Positions 19,526 to 30,000 of a stretch of DNA of 64,000 nucleotides are shown here, piece after piece. The stretch's first letter is position 1. Every line of letters begins with the position of its first letter. The notes under the pieces are model-generated. The model saw only the letters and a list, made by a program, of their open reading frames with translations. It had not been told where the DNA came from and ran no database searches. The DNA lies in NCBI GenBank assembly GCA_030220185.1, contig JASPKZ010007285.1, positions 747,501-811,500 of the forward strand. Reading direction: 5' to 3'. A program made the position numbers and the translations under genes. The stretch is from Diploptera punctata (lineage: Eukaryota; Arthropoda; Insecta; Blattodea; Blaberidae).

Positions 19526-20580
19526 CTAACTCTTAACTCACTGCCGCTATCAAACTCATAGGTTCATGGCCGCGCGGATATAAGCTCTCCATACAATCCA
19601 ATCCTGAGCTAATGATTTCCAATCATTCCCTGTATAATCTTCTCCTTCTTCTTCTCCCTTCCAAGTATTAGGCCGACGCCTGTTACGATCCTATAGAAAA
19701 TTTTCCCTCCAGCGTTTCATAGGACGGCCCAGTGATCTTCGTCCTCTTGGTATATAATTATAAACAGCTTTGGGAATCCGAATTGAACTCATTCTTTCAA
19801 TATGGTGTTTCCAAATTTAGTTGGTACTGTTTAATATATTCCAAAATTGGCGTAGTCTGCAATTCTTTTAAGATATCGGTGTTCTTTTTCCGATCCCATC
19901 TTGGTGCAACCCGCTGTTCTGCGCATGAATCTCATTTCAAAAGCCGTTATTCTGCTTTCATGTTGTCTTTTTAGTGTCCATGCTCCACTACCATAGGTCA
20001 ACACTTGTCTAGCCAAATTGTTATATAAACGTAATCTGAAGTTTTAATCTACTTCCCTCAAATCTTGATTAATGTTATTTTCTCACCTCATTCTTGGTCT
20101 ACCAACTGGGTGTTTCCCCTCTGGTTTTCCTACAAGATGCTTTCGTTCCCCATTCGTGCCACATGTAGGCCTACTGCCCATCGCAGTCTACGAGACTTAA
20201 CTGTTCTTATTATATCTGGCTTCATATAAAGACCATGTAGTTCACTGCTGTGTAGTCTTCTCCATTCACCTGTCTGTTCCTGTTCCATTGTTCCAAATTT
20301 TTTTCTTAAGAATTTGATTCTCAAATACTCGCAATACCGGTAATTTTTCCTCCCTTAAAGTAAGAGTCAATGTTTCGCATACATTTCGTGTAATTGGGAG
20401 AACAGCAGTTTTATATATTTTCAATGTAATAGAATTTGAGGGTGATATGGAAGACAAGATCCCCTTTAACGAGTTTCCAGAACTGAACCTATATTTAACT
20501 CCTTTCTACACGTCGTTCCTGCTTCTAATTATTTGTTCCTAGGTATTTTAGTTCTATCACTTCTTCAAAATTATCCTAAC
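19526..20580 (-). mobile_element. LINE-T copy, antisense, interrupted by LINE-G
   Basis: The 3' end is at 19526-19625 and resumes at 20045-20580 (CTACCAACTGGGTGTTTCCC, then the ETLTLTLREE region near 20330-20380 and a degraded thumb region). The gap (19626-20044) is a LINE-G with a (TTC)n tail. TAATCT at both junctions may be its short target-site duplication. Confidence 0.83.
19626..20044 (-). pseudogene. LINE-G C-terminus nested in LINE-T
   Basis: Minus-strand frame 20016-19831 reads VLTYGSGAWTLKRQHESRI and FEMRFMRRTAGCTKMGSEKE. The tail on the plus strand is CTTCTTCTTC at 19627-19637, the (GAA)n tail in reverse. It belongs with the 5810 and 63113 copies. Confidence 0.82.
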
Positions 20581-20750
20581 TTACGAATACACGAATTTTA
20601 GTTGAGTTTATTTACTATTTATAATAAAGAAAAGGAAAAACAAATCAACAGTAGAAACGATTTAAATTTGTACAATTATATATACAACAGATAATAATTT
20701 ACGGTTAGGCACACTTTGTTTTCACTGCAGTCCGACAAATTATATTAAGC

Positions 20751-21868
20751 TATCATAAGAAACCGTTAAGAGGGAGAAGTTATACAGTATCCTGTTGGAG
20801 TTCGGAATTCCTAAAAAGTTAGTTAGACTTATACGAATGTGTCTAAATGGCACAAAGAGTAGGGTGCGTGTAGGCAAACAGTTTTCGGACACTTTTGAAA
20901 TCCAGAATGGGTTGAAGCAAGGAGATGCACTATCTCCTCTACTATTTAATTTTGTGCTAGAGCATGCCATTAAATCTCTAGAGGATTATGAAGACCTACA
21001 ACTCAATGGTATTAATAAGCTGTTAGTTTATGCTGATGATGTAGTACTACTGGCCGATAGCGAGGAGATACTAAAGGACAATACGCACACACTATTGAGT
21101 AACACTAAGAAATTAGGACTGGAAGTAAATATCAATAAAACGAAATATATGGTCACACGTAGAAATACATTATATAATGGAAATGAACAGCTAATGACAA
21201 ATGAGGGAAATTTTGAGGAAGTTGCTGAATTCAAATACCTAGGAACAATAATCACAAACAGGATTGAGATGCACAAGGAAATTATACATACGCTCAATTC
21301 TGGAAATGCGTGCTATTATGCATTGCAGAGACTCTTGATGTCCCAACTCCTCTCAAAAAACGTTAAACTGAAAATATATGAAACTATTATTCTTCCAGTT
21401 ATATTATATGGATGCGAAACATGGACTCTTACTTTAAGGGAGGAAATGAGATTACGAGTTTTTGAGAATAAAGTTCTTAGGAACATTTTTGAACCAAAGA
21501 GAGATGAACAGACAGGTGAATGGAGAAGACTACATAACAAAGAACTACGTGGTCTTTATAGAAGACAGATATAATAGAACAGTTAAGTCTCGTAGACTGC
21601 AATGGGCAGGACATGTTCACGTATGGGGAATGAAAGGCGTGCATGGAAGCTTCTTGTAGGAAAGCCAGAGGGAAAACGCCCAATTGGTAGACCAAGAATG
21701 AGGTGGGAGAATAACATTAACTATGATTTGAGGGAAGTAGATTATACTGGGAATGATTAGAAAGCATTGCTCAGGATAGGGATGTATGGAGAGCTTATGT
21801 CCTCGCGGCCATGAACCTACGGGTTCGATAGTGCCAGTGAGTAAGTAAGTAAGTATCATAAGAAACCG
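20751..21868 (+). mobile_element. LINE-T insertion with 15-bp target-site duplication
   Basis: TATCATAAGAAACCG at 20751-20765 recurs exactly at 21854-21868. The 1,088-bp insert starts inside the reverse transcriptase at codons for KREKLYSILLEFGIP-like text and ends at GGGTTCGATAGTGCCAGTGA plus (GTAA)n. It is the longest LINE-T copy with a clear target-site duplication. Confidence 0.95.
20795..21574 (+). pseudogene. LINE-T reverse transcriptase and C-terminus (partial)
   Basis: A 259-codon open frame. GLKQGDALSPLLF (residues 39-51) is the palm motif before the catalytic box. KLLVYADDVVLLADS (75-89) carries the YADD catalytic aspartates. FKYLGTIITN follows, then YGCETWTLTLREE and KRDEQTGEWRRL. 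It stops early at 21574 because of single-base losses near 21565 and 21575; the RLQWAGHVHV and GRPRMRWEN segments lie in other frames downstream. The fingers domain and endonuclease are missing through 5' truncation. RTE-like assignment is from memory of the family. Confidence 0.88.
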
Positions 21869-22310
21869 AGTTTCTCTAATTTAAGAATAAACAAATATAA
21901 ATAATCCTGAAATATGCAATGTGGGATCATGAATTCGAGTTGCTGATGTTTTCGGTTAGTTTCCGCAATTCCTTGTTTACAGAATTTTGTATAATACGCT
22001 TGGCATGTATTTATGTTTCCATGCTTTAATGTATAATCTTAGGGAAATACGATCTACCAACACTGGGCCAAGGGTGCTTCTGCAAAATCAATAGAGGACT
22101 CCACCCTGCTCCGTCTCGCAGATTCTAACCCCCTTCATATGCGCAAATTTATTTTCTTACCACCCCTTTTCCATGTTAAACTATAAACTTACAGAATTGT
22201 TATTTACCTTACAAGTATTCAATGTGCAACTTTACATATCGGTTCACACGTTTATATTAGCTGAGACAGGAGTCTTTTCAACACATTTTAAAAAAATACT
22301 TAATCCCTAC
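21869..22310. other. Unassigned interval
   Basis: No ORF or family match seen. Confidence 0.4.
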
Positions 22311-22311
22311 A

Positions 22312-22567
22312 ACATTCTAACTAGCTAGCTCATTTATCGGCACTATAGAACCAGTAGGTTCATGACCATGCAGACATAAGCTCTCTATACATCCCTATCC
22401 TGATCTAATGTTTTCTAATCATTTCCTGCATAATAAACTTCTTCCTCAATTAATCATTAATGCTATGCTCAACGCCTGATTCTTGGTCTACCAACAGGGC
22501 GTTTTTCCTTCTGGTTTTTCTACAAGAAACTTTCATGCCCCTTTTTCATTCCCCACTCGTGCCACAT
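22312..22567 (-). mobile_element. LINE-T 3' end, antisense
   Basis: CATTTATCGGCACTATAGAA at the end, then the antisense DLREVDY and GRPRMRW regions. Divergent. Confidence 0.8.
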
Positions 22568-22632
22568 CTTAAAAATGCACGAACCCCAGCCGGGTGTGAA
22601 CCCGCAACCCTTGGAAGTAGAGGCAACGAACA
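22568..22632 (-). mobile_element. SINE-4-like head fragment
   Basis: CAGCCGGGTGTGAACCCGCA with TAGAGGCAACGAAC resembles the antisense SINE-4 tRNA head (B-box region). Only about 65 bp present. Confidence 0.5.
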
Positions 22633-22734
22633 GAACCTTTAGCTAGTTAGTTATTTTGCATCCTATGTCAGGTGCCTTTAAAGTTTTTGATCTGACATCT
22701 TACTTTGTTGTGGACTCAACCATTACACGCCCAA

Positions 22735-23090
22735 ACCTACCTTCAAATTTCTCCCAGATAAGCTTTGTGATGTACCAAGGCCGTGTACAAAAAAATACCT
22801 GCCGTTTTTAACTGCAAGGACTACAATCTATCGCTAAATATCTCATTTAAACTACGGGGAAGTAATACAACTCCCAACTTGACAGATTGGATAACCCTCG
22901 TTCGCACCGCGTTCCATCTTTCTCCACTCCGCTCTTATTCCAAGCAGGGAGTCCATCTGCTACGTACAGTGGGTTGCTATTGCTGGATTCAAGCTTTGAT
23001 ATCTGTCCCTTGTAGTTAAAAACGGCAGATTTATTGTGCACGACCTTGGTACATCACAACTTTCTCTGGTAGAAATTTCAAGTTATAGTC
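22735..23090. mobile_element. MITE-like foldback, copy 1
   Basis: Arms of about 75 bp in inverted orientation: left AAATTTCTCCCAGATAAG, GTGATGTACCAAGGCCGTG and GCCGTTTTTAACTGCAAGG; right is the reverse complement at 23005-23085. The interior of about 200 bp is non-coding. A second copy is at 51115-51605. Confidence 0.78.
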
Positions 23091-23229
23091 CAGTTCTGGT
23101 AACTATAGCCGACTAGGTGAATCTTAAAGCGCGTGGCAGGACGGAACATTGCAGAGTGGGGGAGGGATGTAGTAGTCATGTAAAAAACATTTTCTTATTA
23201 ATGATAATAATAAAATAAATCCCCCCATG

Positions 23230-23982
23230 GGCAAGACCTTGTAGTTGTTTTAATGTATGCTGACGATGTGCTTATTATTCAAGAAAATGAAAACAAATTG
23301 CAGTACTCTTTACATCAATTAAATCAGTTATGTTAAGAATATAATTTTAAAATATCAGAGGAAAAAACGAAAATAATGGCATTTAGGGGAAGTGAACATA
23401 TAACATCAAAAATCATAATAGACAACAAACCTGTGGAATAAGTAACACATTTTATTTATTTGGGTTGTAATTTTACTATAAACACAAAAACTGAAAGAGA
23501 CGTAAATGTGAAACTGTCAGGATTTCAAATGATATGCGGAACTATACATAAAACATTAAATAACAAAACAAGAAGAGAAACTATATTGAAGTTTTATAAA
23601 ACATTGGCAGTTCCTGCATTACTTTACGGGAGTGAAACTTGGGTAATGACCAAAAAGTAACAAAGTAGAATACAAAGTGTAGAAATGAACTTCCTTAGAA
23701 GAACAAAAGCCTAAACAAGAATGGATCGGATAAAGAATGAAGATATAAGAACAGAGTTAAATATATATCCATTAAATGATAAAATCAAAGGATACAGAGA
23801 AAAATGGTATAGACATGTAGAAAGAATGAACGTAACAAGATTACCAAAAGCAGCATTTAACTACAAGCCAAGAGGTTCAAGGAATGTAGGAAGGCCAGTG
23901 AAAAGATGGACAGAACAACTGTGAGGCGGAACAGGCATTTTGCCTAGCCCGTGAAGTGAAGAAGAAGAAGAAGAATAAAATT
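23230..23982 (+). pseudogene. LINE-G with YADD box and (GAA)n tail
   Basis: VLMYADDVLIIQENENK (about 23249-23299), then KISEEKTKIMAFRGSEHI after a stop. FIYLGCNFTINTKTERDVNV starts near 23450, and ALLYGSETWVMTKK ends at a stop at 23658. MDRIKNEDIRTELNIYPLND and RHVERMNVTRLPKAAFNY lead to GSRNVGRPVKRWTEQL ending at 23924. The tail is GAAGAAGAAGAAGAA (23959-23974). Several stops, so non-functional. Confidence 0.87.
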
Positions 23983-23984
23983 AA

Positions 23985-24575
23985 TTCTTATAAAAACAAC
24001 ACTACTCTATAATGAACTCGTCTTCCCCTCTTACCGCACCAAACACCCCTCAAATACGGCTACAGAAGCCAGAATTGAACTATAGGTTTCGTCATGCAGT
24101 GTTTCATAGTTTCCTTACCAAATGCATGTTTTATGATTTGAACCTTGTATATAGTCTAGTAACTTCATATGTATTTCGTAATATCTTTTTAATACTACTA
24201 GATGTTAAGGCGTCTATAAACAAAATAAGAACTGTTACCTTATCAAGAAATGTAAACCAATTTGTCAATAGAAAAATCTGTTTAAATATTAAATTAAACT
24301 TACGTTTATCGGAAGAAAACACAAGAGTAACGTCGAGTTGTAAACACACTTACCTGAAAGGAAAAGACAAACGAAGTTAGAGGCGCATCAATCAAACAAT
24401 CTGCTAAACACTCACAAAATACATTTACCTCCATTAAGTATTAATAGGCCTACAATAAGCTTTAAGTAATATCGAAGAGAAAACAAAATATGTACTATTT
24501 TGTATGATTTCTCACTGTAAAATTGAAACACAAAGACGAAACGTGTGCATAATTTATGTTCAATATGAATGCTTT
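23985..24575. other. Unassigned interval
   Basis: A 122-codon open frame at 24012-24380 is present, but it shows no domain and is AT-rich. I see no support for a gene. Confidence 0.4.
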
Positions 24576-24577
24576 TT

Positions 24578-24628
24578 TTTTTTCCGTTTCTCTTCTCTCC
24601 TCTCTCCTCTCTCTCTCTCCTCTCCCTC

Positions 24629-24659
<31 letters not shown>

Positions 24660-24736
24660 GCTCCATCTCTCTCTCTCTCACCTCTCTCTCTCTCTCTCAT
24701 CCCTCCTCTCTCCTCTCTCTCTCTCTCTCTCTTTCT
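24578..24736. repeat. (CT)n-rich polypyrimidine microsatellite
   Basis: About 160 bp of CTCTCT/CTCCTCT text. Open frames here are low-complexity artefacts. Confidence 0.93.
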
Positions 24737-24904
24737 CGTAAAAGACATGGCTTACGTCACACTATAGCCTACATAATTCGTAAGTTGTACAAGTAACCCG
24801 ACCATACTTTTCTTAATTGTATGTTTTTACCTAATTTAGTTCGAAAAACAATCAAAAAAATGTGACTTTGGAACATTAACCGATATATACCTATATATTT
24901 ATAT

Positions 24905-25234
24905 GTCCACCGCTGTGGTCTCGAGGTACCGTGCTGCCTTGTCACGCAGCGGGCCCAGGTTCGATTCCCGGTTGGGACAGGCTCCTGGGTGAAGTATTTT
25001 TCGGGTTTTTTCCTCACTTGTAAGACAAATGTCTGGAATCGTAGGGCCCTACGTTCCGCGAAAATCATCCGGACATCATCATCATCCTTATCATCATCAT
25101 CATCGTTCATCGGTGTGGAAAACAACGGGAAGCTACCACACCAATAATTTCCTAGTAAAGCTGCAAAGCATAGCAGGGAAATGCTATGATTCCAGTGAAA
25201 GAGATGCCCTGGGACAGAATTACTATGGATGGAT
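24905..25234 (+). mobile_element. SINE-1, full length
   Basis: Head with B box GGTTCGATTCCC near 24959, body, ATC spacer at 25076-25105 and a degraded hairpin tail at 25200-25216. Ends in ATGGATGG and then (TA)n. Confidence 0.9.
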
Positions 25235-25238
25235 ATAT

Positions 25239-25286
<48 letters not shown>
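25235..25286. repeat. (TA)n microsatellite
   Basis: Almost pure TA. Confidence 0.92.
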
Positions 25287-25288
<2 letters not shown>

Positions 25289-25436
25289 AGCGTTACTGCT
25301 ATAAAGTAAATATTCTCTTTAATAATTTGCTTAACTGTTATGTTAGCCGCTAGATGGCAGTCGGAAGATCTTTCCGCTACCTTTTTGTAGAATTGAGAAT
25401 ACTACATGTATAAGAAAATAGTATGTTTGTCTTGGA

Positions 25437-25512
25437 ATTCTTGGGTAGCTCAGTTCGTTAGAGCGCTAAAGGTACAGACTTTAGAGACTCGAGTTCAAAT
25501 CCCGAGTCAAGC
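25437..25512 (+). tRNA. tRNA-like sequence (pseudogene or SINE head)
   Basis: GGGTAGCTCAGTTCGTTAGAGC forms a D arm (25448-25469). CTAAAG..CTTTAG can pair around a 7-nt loop holding ACA in the anticodon position. A T arm with TTCAAAT follows (CGAGTTCAAATCCCG). The acceptor ends pair only partly. It lies between two (TA)n tracts. It is more likely tRNA-derived than a working tRNA. Confidence 0.5.
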
Positions 25513-25532
25513 ATTCATTTTTCTTTTCATAT

Positions 25533-25533
25533 C

Positions 25534-25580
<47 letters not shown>
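25533..25580. repeat. (TA)n microsatellite
   Basis: TA tract with one ACA interruption. Confidence 0.92.
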
Positions 25581-25583
<3 letters not shown>

Positions 25584-25592
25584 GGTACGAAA

Positions 25593-26335
25593 ATGAACTG
25601 TCTTTCATTCGCAGATGACCAGATGATTGTAGCTTCCTCAGAAAATCAACTACAACCATCAGTTTATAAATTATGGAAACTAATATACAATTATAATTTA
25701 AATATATCAACAGAGAAAAAGTCAATGGCATTTATTGGAACTCAGCATAAAAGGACAAAAATTGTAATTGGAGCAAACATAATTGAACAAGTAACTTGTT
25801 TCAATTATCTGGGATGCATGATATCGTACCAGCAAAATTTGGACATGGAGAAGAAATTAGGGAAATTTCAACAGATATGTGGTTCAATAAGAAGGCATTT
25901 GAGAAATAAGACCACAAGGGAAACTCAATTAAAATTTTACAAAACAGTAGCCGTTCCAACGTTAACATACGGGTCTGAGACTTGGCCTCTAACGATCTCT
26001 GGTAAAAATAAAAGTGTGACAATAGAAATGAGATTTCTCAGATCAGTTGCAGGTGTATCTCTAAGAGATCAAAAGAGAAGTCAAGATTTCATAGATGAAC
26101 TACAAATATATAATATAAACGAGAAAATACACACAAATAAACGTAATTGGTTTGAACATACACAAAGAATGCCAAATAATCGTTTAACAAAACAGTTGCT
26201 TCATTATAGGCCTCTAGGCCGAAGAAATGTAGGAAGACCAAAACGTCGCTGGAAGAACGACCTGCACCTGCGGCATGTAGTGCGCCAGGGAGCGGAACGG
26301 GCCAACAGGCCCATACCTTGAAGATGATGATGATA
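25593..26335 (+). pseudogene. LINE-G, longest open C-terminal frame, (GAT)n tail
   Basis: A 242-codon open frame from 25593 to 26321. LSFADDQMIVASSENQ at residues 4-19 is the catalytic FADD box. CFNYLGCMISYQQN, PTLTYGSETWPLTISGK, MRFLRSVAGVSLRDQK, WFEHTQRMPNNRLTKQL and GRRNVGRPKRRWKNDL follow in the order expected for the thumb and C-terminal region. It ends with a short GATGATGAT tail and abuts an antisense SINE-1 piece. It is 5'-truncated just before the catalytic box, so there is no endonuclease or fingers domain. Intactness of the frame suggests a relatively young insertion. Confidence 0.88.
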
Positions 26336-26340
26336 TATAT

Positions 26341-26405
26341 ATATCATTTTCATGCTATGCTTTGCAGTCTTGCTAGGGAATGATAGGTATGGTAGCTTCC
26401 CGTAG
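26341..26405 (-). mobile_element. SINE-1 fragment, antisense
   Basis: TTTTCATGCTATGCTTTGCA and GGTATGGTAGCTTCCCGT match the antisense SINE-1 distal body. Confidence 0.75.
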
Positions 26406-26409
26406 ATTA

Positions 26410-27002
26410 AGGAAAGTCCGCTGTACACAGAAGTAAACAATTAACACATGATAAAAAAATGAATATCAAATTCTAACTAGGCCTAGACATTGTTGCAAAT
26501 GTTGTGTTGATTTTATTATACGTTTTACTTTAAAAGTATACAGCTATGTACTTTTAAAAACCTGAAACATTATTTTGAATTAATTTATAAATAATTTCTA
26601 AAAATTATTCTGTTGGTACACTTTTCACAAGAAATGTTATTTTTGCGCGTAAGTGGTTCTGTCGTGCTTACAGCAATGGCGACCATGATTGAAAGTACAA
26701 TTTACTAAATTTCGGGGTTGCCAATCTAAATAACTATACTGTAGTATTACATATTACTTACCTCGAGCGGGAAGTAAAACCACTGCCCTCTATTTATACT
26801 ACGTACAATGTATATACAAAAAATATAAAAAAAAAATTAGTGTTAATATACATTACACGACACAAATCACAGCATTTCAAATGAATTGAACTGTATTAGA
26901 AACAATATAAAAATAAATATGTACTTGCCGCCATTTTGTGACTAATTGGTGTCACGGCCTGCTGTAGTCTCAACCTAATCATCTTCGGCATTTACGAATA
27001 CG
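26410..27002. other. Unassigned AT-rich interval left of the minisatellite
   Basis: No ORF or repeat family recognised. The array starts abruptly at about 27003. Confidence 0.45.
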
Positions 27003-30000
27003 AATTTGTTTGTTTTCTCGAATTCAAATGTGTTCGTATTCTCGAATTCGAGGTCGTTCTTCTAGAATTCGAGTATTTTCGTCTTCTCGAATACGAGTAC
27101 GTTCTTCACGAATTCGAGTATGTTCGTCTTCTCGAAGTCGAGATTGTTCGTCTTCTCGATTTCGAGTTTGTTCGTCTTCTCGAATTCGAGTTTATTCGTC
27201 CCCTAGAATTCGAGTTTGTTCGTCCTCTCGAATAAGAGTATGTTCTCCTCGAATTCGAGTTTGTTCGTCTCGAATTCGAGTGTGTTCGTCTTCTCGAATT
27301 CGAGTGTGTTCGTCTTCTCGAATTCGAGTGTGTTCGTCTTCTCGAATTCGAGTGTGTTCGTCTTCACGAATTCGAGTGTGATCACCTTCTCGAATTCGAG
27401 TGTGATCGCCTTCTCGAATTCGAATGTGTTCGTCTTCTCGAATTCGAGTGTGTTCGTCTTCTCGAATTCGAGTTTGTTCGTCTTCTCGAATTCGAGTGTG
27501 TTCGTCTTCTCGAATTCGAATGTGTTCGTCATCTCGAATTCGAGTGTGTTCGTCTTCTCGAATTCGAGAGTGTTCGTTTTCTCGAATTCGAGTTTGTACG
27601 CCTTCTCGAATTCGAGTGTGTTCGTCTTCTCGAATTCGAGTGTGTTCGTCTTCTCGAATTCGAGTGTGTTCGCCTTCTCGAATTCGAGTGTATTCGCCTT
27701 CTCCAATTCGAGTGTGTTCGCCTTCTCGAATTCGAGTGTGTTCGTCTTCTCGAATTCGAGAGTGTTCGCCTTCTCGAATTCGAGTGTGTTCGCCTTCTCG
27801 AATTCTAGTGTGTTCGCCTTCTCGAATTCGAGTGTGTTCGACTTCTCGAATTTGAGAGTGTTCGTCTTCTCGAATTCGAGAGTCTTCGTCTTCTCGAATT
27901 CGAGAGTGTTCGTCTTCTCGAATTCGAGAGTGTTCGTCTTCTCGAATTCGAGTGTGTTCGTCTTCTCGAATTCGAATGTGTTCGTTATCTCGAATTCGAG
28001 TGTGTTCGACTTCTCGAATTCGAGAGTGTTCGTTTTCTCGAATTCGAATTTCTTCGCCTTCTCGAATTCGAGTGTGTTCGCCTTCTCGAATTCGAGTGTG
28101 TTCGCCTTCTCGAATTCGAGTGTGTTCGTCTTCTCGAATTCGAGTGTGTTCGTCTTCTCGAATTCGAGTGTAGTTCGTCTTCTCGAATTCGAGTGTGTTC
28201 GTCTTCTCGAATTCGAGTGTGTTCGCCATCTCTAATTCGAGTGTGTTCGTCTTCTCGAATTCGAGTGTGTTCGTCTTCTCGAATTCGAGTGTGTTCGTCT
28301 TCTCGAATTCGAGTGTGTTCGTCTTCTCGAATTCGAGTTTATTCGTCTTCTCGAATTCGAGTGTGTTTGTCTTCTCGAATTCGAATGTGTTCGTCATCTC
28401 GAATTCGAGTGTGTTCGTCTTCTCGAATTCGAGAGTGTTCGTTTTCTCGAATTCGAATTTGTTCGCCTTCTCGAATTCGAGTGTGTTCGTCTTCTCGAAT
28501 TCGAGTGTATTCGTCTTCTCGAATTCGAGTGTGTTCGCCTTCTCGAATTCGAGTGTGTTCGTCTTCTCGAATTCGAGTGTGTTCGTCTTCTCGAATTCGA
28601 GTGTGTTCGTCTTCTCGAATGCGAGTGTGTTCGTCTTCTCGAATTCGAGTGTGCTCGTCTTCTCGAATTCGAGTGTGTTCGCCTTCTCGAATTCGAGAGT
28701 GTTCGCCTTCTCGAATTCGAGAGTGTTCGCCTTCTCGAATTCGAGTGTGTTCGCCTTCTCGAATTCTAGTGTGTTCGCCTTCTCGAATTTTGAGTGTGTT
28801 CGTCTTCTCGAATTCGAGAGTGCTCGTCTTCTCGAATTGGAGTGTTCGTCTTCTCGAATTCGAGTGTGTTCGTCTTCTCGAATTCGAGTGTGTTCTTCTT
28901 CTCGAATTCGAGTGTGTTCGTATTCTCGAATTCGAGTGTGTTCGTCTTCTCGAATTCGAGTGTGTTCGTCTTCTCGAATTCGAGTGTGTTCGTCTTCTCG
29001 AATTCGAGTGTGTTCGTCTTCTCGAATTCGAGTGTGTTCGTCTTCTCGAATTCGAGTGTGTTCGTCTTCTCGAATTCGAGTGTGTTCGCCTTCTCGAATT
29101 CGAGTGTGTTCGTCTTCTCGAATTCGAGTGTGTTCGTCTTCTCGAATTCGGGTGTGCTCGTCTTCTCGAATTCGAGTGTGTTCGCCTTCTCGAATTCGAG
29201 AGTGCTCGCCTTCTCGAATTCGAGAGTGTTCGCCTTCTCGAATTCGAGTGTGTTCGCCTTCTCGAATTCTAGTGTGTTCGCCTTCTCGAATTTTGAGTGT
29301 GTTCGTCTTCTCGAATTCGAGAGTGCTCGTCTTCTCGAATTGGAGTGTTCGTCTTCGCGAATTCGAGTGAGTTCGTCTTCTCGAATTCGAGTGTGTTCTT
29401 CTTCTCGAATTCGAGTGTGTTCGTATTCTCAAATTCGAGTGTGTTCGTCTTCTCGAATTCGAGTGTGTTCGTCTTCTCGAATTCGAGTGTGTTCGTCTTC
29501 TCGAATTCGAGTGTGTTCGTCTTCTCGAATTCGAATGTGTTCGCCTTCTCGAATTCGAGTGTGTTCGCCTTCTCGAATTCGAGTGTGTTCGCCTTCTCGA
29601 ATTCGAGTGTGTTCGCCTTCTCGAATTCGAGTGTGTTCGTCTTCTCGAATTCGAGAGTGTTCGCCTTCTCGAATTCGAGTGTGTTCGCCTTCTCGAATTC
29701 TAGTGTGTTCGTCATCTCGAATTCGAGTGTGTTCGTCTTCTCGAATTCGAGAGTGTTCGTCTTCTCGAATTCGAGTGTGTTCGTCTTCTCGAATTCGAGT
29801 GCGTTCGTCTTCTCGAATTCGAATGTGTTCGTTATCTCGAATTCGAGTGTGTTCGACTTCTCGAATTCGAGAGTGTTCGTTTTCTCGAATTCGAATTTGT
29901 TCGCCTTCTCGAATTCGAGTGTGTTCGTCTTCTCGAATTCGAGTGTGTTCGCCTTCTCGAATTCGAGTGTGTTCGTCTTCTCGAATTCGCGTGTGTTCGT

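Noticed and set aside
24012..24380. 122-codon ORF as a gene
   Set aside because: AT-rich, no recognisable domain, no supporting neighbours.
24556..24768. Ser/Leu-rich and Arg/Glu-rich open frames
   Set aside because: Low-complexity products of a (CT)n tract on both strands.
27192..29432. 746-codon minus-strand frame and 806-codon plus-strand frame (29297-31717) as repetitive protein genes
   Set aside because: All six frames of the 24-bp unit lack stops, so such frames are expected. Indels switch frames freely and both strands are equally open.
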